Source: 2-02-FULL-43-13 sp043813805
GTDB taxonomy: Bacteria; Patescibacteriota; Minisyncoccia; Minisyncoccales; MHMH01
Reading direction: 5' to 3'
Assembly: GCA_043813805.1 (NCBI GenBank)
Contig: JBDRKR010000014.1
Location: 1 to 19,845 of the forward strand
Length of the DNA stretch: 19,845 nucleotides
Part shown: piece after piece, positions 18,931 to 19,845 of the stretch
How positions within the stretch are numbered: the stretch's first letter is position 1
How the letters are laid out: each line of letters starts with the position of its first letter
Made by a program: the position numbers and the translations under genes
The notes under the pieces: model-generated
The model's input: the letters and a program-made list of their open reading frames with translations, nothing else
What the model was told of the DNA's origin: nothing
Database searches by the model: none

Positions 18931-19008
18931 CCTGAAAATTAATTAACACGCAGTTCCTTGGAGTTGCTTCGTAGATCGATATTTAAAGGCCATTGATCAA
19001 GGCCTCAG

Positions 19009-19118
19009 AATTAAGGAGAGAATTCTCACTCCTCAATTCGGTCAACGCTGTTTTTTCTCAAGTATTGGGTAATATGCGAAGCATATTACACGATACAGAA
19101 GAGAAAAAAATAAATGTA
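19009..19118 (-). other. Hairpin-rich segment following (or interrupting) the 16S 3' end
   Basis: Leftward from 19118: TACATTTATTTTTTTCTC, then hairpin GTAATATGC-TTC-GCATATTAC (about 19093-19073), then GAGAAAAAA that can pair with the earlier TTTTTTCTC, then a 30-base near-perfect hairpin AATTGAGGAG..CTCCTTAATT (about 19038-19009). CTCCTTAATT at 19018-19009 is exactly what would follow GGATCAC in a normal 16S rRNA. Either the spacer or a 100-base insertion (19118-19019). Confidence 0.5.
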
Positions 19119-19845
19119 GTGATCCATGCACAGCTTCCGCTACGCATGCCTTGTTACGACTTCATTCTTGTTACCGATCTTAGCTTAGGTCCACATAAAG
19201 TGGAGCGTCGGCTACTACCGGCTTCCCTAATGTGACGGGCGGTGAGTACAAGATTCAGGAACGTATTCATCGCGCCATAGCTGATACGCGATTACTAGCG
19301 ATTCCAGCTTCATGAGGGCGAGTTGCAGCCCTCAATCTGAACTGAGAGACCATTTGTTGCGATTGGCTCCGGATTGCTCCATAGCTACGCGTTGTTGGCC
19401 CCATTGTATCATGTGTGCGGCCCAGGGCATCAAAGGGCCGTGCTGATTTGGCGTCATCCCCACCTTCCTCCTGGTTGTCCCAGGCAGTTCTCTGTGACAT
19501 ATAAAACACAGAGTAAGGGTTGCGCATGTTACCCCATTAAAGGGTGCGTCTCAAGATACATGCTGACGACAGCCGTGCAGCACCTGGGCTAGTGTCCTTG
19601 TGGGTAGTTCACCGTTTCTGGCGAACGTCACTAGCCTGTCAAGCCCTGGTAAGGTTCCTCGTTTGTTGTCGAATTGAGCCACATGATCCACCGCTTGTGT
19701 AAATCCCCGTCTATTCCTTTGAGTTTTAACGTTGCCGTCGTACTTCCCAGGCGGAATACTTAACGCGTTAGCTTCGCCACTTGAAGGGTCGACACTTCAA
19801 ATAGCCAGTATTCATCGTTTACAGCGTGGACTACAAGGGTATCTA
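19119..19845 (-). rRNA. 16S ribosomal RNA, 3' half (5' part outside the window)
   Basis: Universal segments are clear on the minus strand: the 806 region at the window edge (GGACTACAAGGGTATCTA on the plus strand), TTTGAGTTTTAACGTTGCCG, ACGGGCGGTGAGTACAAG and CCTTGTTACGACTT near the 3' end. It spans about E. coli position 787 to the 3' terminus. Helix 45 is intact: leftward CATGCGTAGC, loop GGAA, GCTGTGCATG, ten pairs, with base changes on both sides. GGATCAC follows, but the expected CTCCTTT does not: TACATTT is found instead. The 1492R site has three mismatches and the 907/926 site one. The gene is followed by a terminator rather than a 23S gene. The divergence fits Patescibacteria. Confidence 0.95.

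Noticed and set aside
19267..19592. Open reading frames on both strands within the 16S gene
   Set aside because: They lie wholly in conserved rRNA sequence and have no start signals.
19119..19845. Reading the 16S segment as a pseudogene because of its divergent 3' end
   Set aside because: Conserved core segments and a fully paired helix 45 with changes on both strands argue for a working rRNA.

Overview
The window looks like part of a Candidate Phyla Radiation (Patescibacteria, probably Parcubacteria-like) genome. This rests on the divergent 16S rRNA fragment at the right end, the very compact layout, and small proteins of types common in that group (GIY-YIG, LAGLIDADG, PP2C-like with a single membrane span, MacAB-like export genes in what is probably a monoderm cell). 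The genetic code appears standard, since TGA is used as a stop. The placement is my inference from sequence features; no database was searched.

Left part (1-7984). A murC fragment and thpR run leftwards. A divergent rightward gene encodes the radical SAM enzyme of the AmmeMemoRadiSam system. Beyond a leftward orphan gene (ORF218) comes a tight rightward operon: MEMO-family protein, rlmN, AMMECR1-family protein, a small unknown protein, terC and efp, closed by a strong terminator. All three AmmeMemoRadiSam components therefore lie within 4 kb, interleaved with a 23S rRNA methylase and translation factor EF-P. A PP2C-like membrane protein follows and meets rplL tail to tail with no bases between them.

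Middle (7985-14516). Everything runs leftwards: rplJ-rplL behind an L10-type leader with a terminator-like attenuator, and an operon of a MacA-like adaptor, ABC ATPase, MacB/FtsX-like permease and mltG. Then come a small membrane protein, a GIY-YIG protein and tRNA-Trp.

Right part (14520-19845), also leftwards: rpmG, tRNA-Thr, a free-standing LAGLIDADG endonuclease gene whose stop codon lies inside tRNA-Thr, tRNA-Tyr, trmD, orphan ORF224, khpA, an alpha/beta hydrolase with a Cys nucleophile, tRNA-Ile, orphan ORF78 with a structured leader, and the 3' half of a 16S rRNA gene. No 23S gene follows the 16S.

The most striking signal concerns translation initiation. The 16S 3' end reads GGATCAC followed by TACATTT instead of CTCCTTT, so the anti-Shine-Dalgarno sequence is missing at its normal place. 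Nearly all core genes lack Shine-Dalgarno sites, and at least five have a promoter -10 box 7-9 bases before the ATG, which predicts leaderless mRNAs. Three orphan genes, in contrast, carry strong Shine-Dalgarno sequences. A CTCCTTAATT segment exactly 100 bases further on would recreate a normal 16S 3' end if the intervening hairpin-rich stretch were an insertion. The window also carries several families of small palindromic repeats, some inserted in frame in murC, trmD, mltG, the MEMO gene and the 4691 gene.
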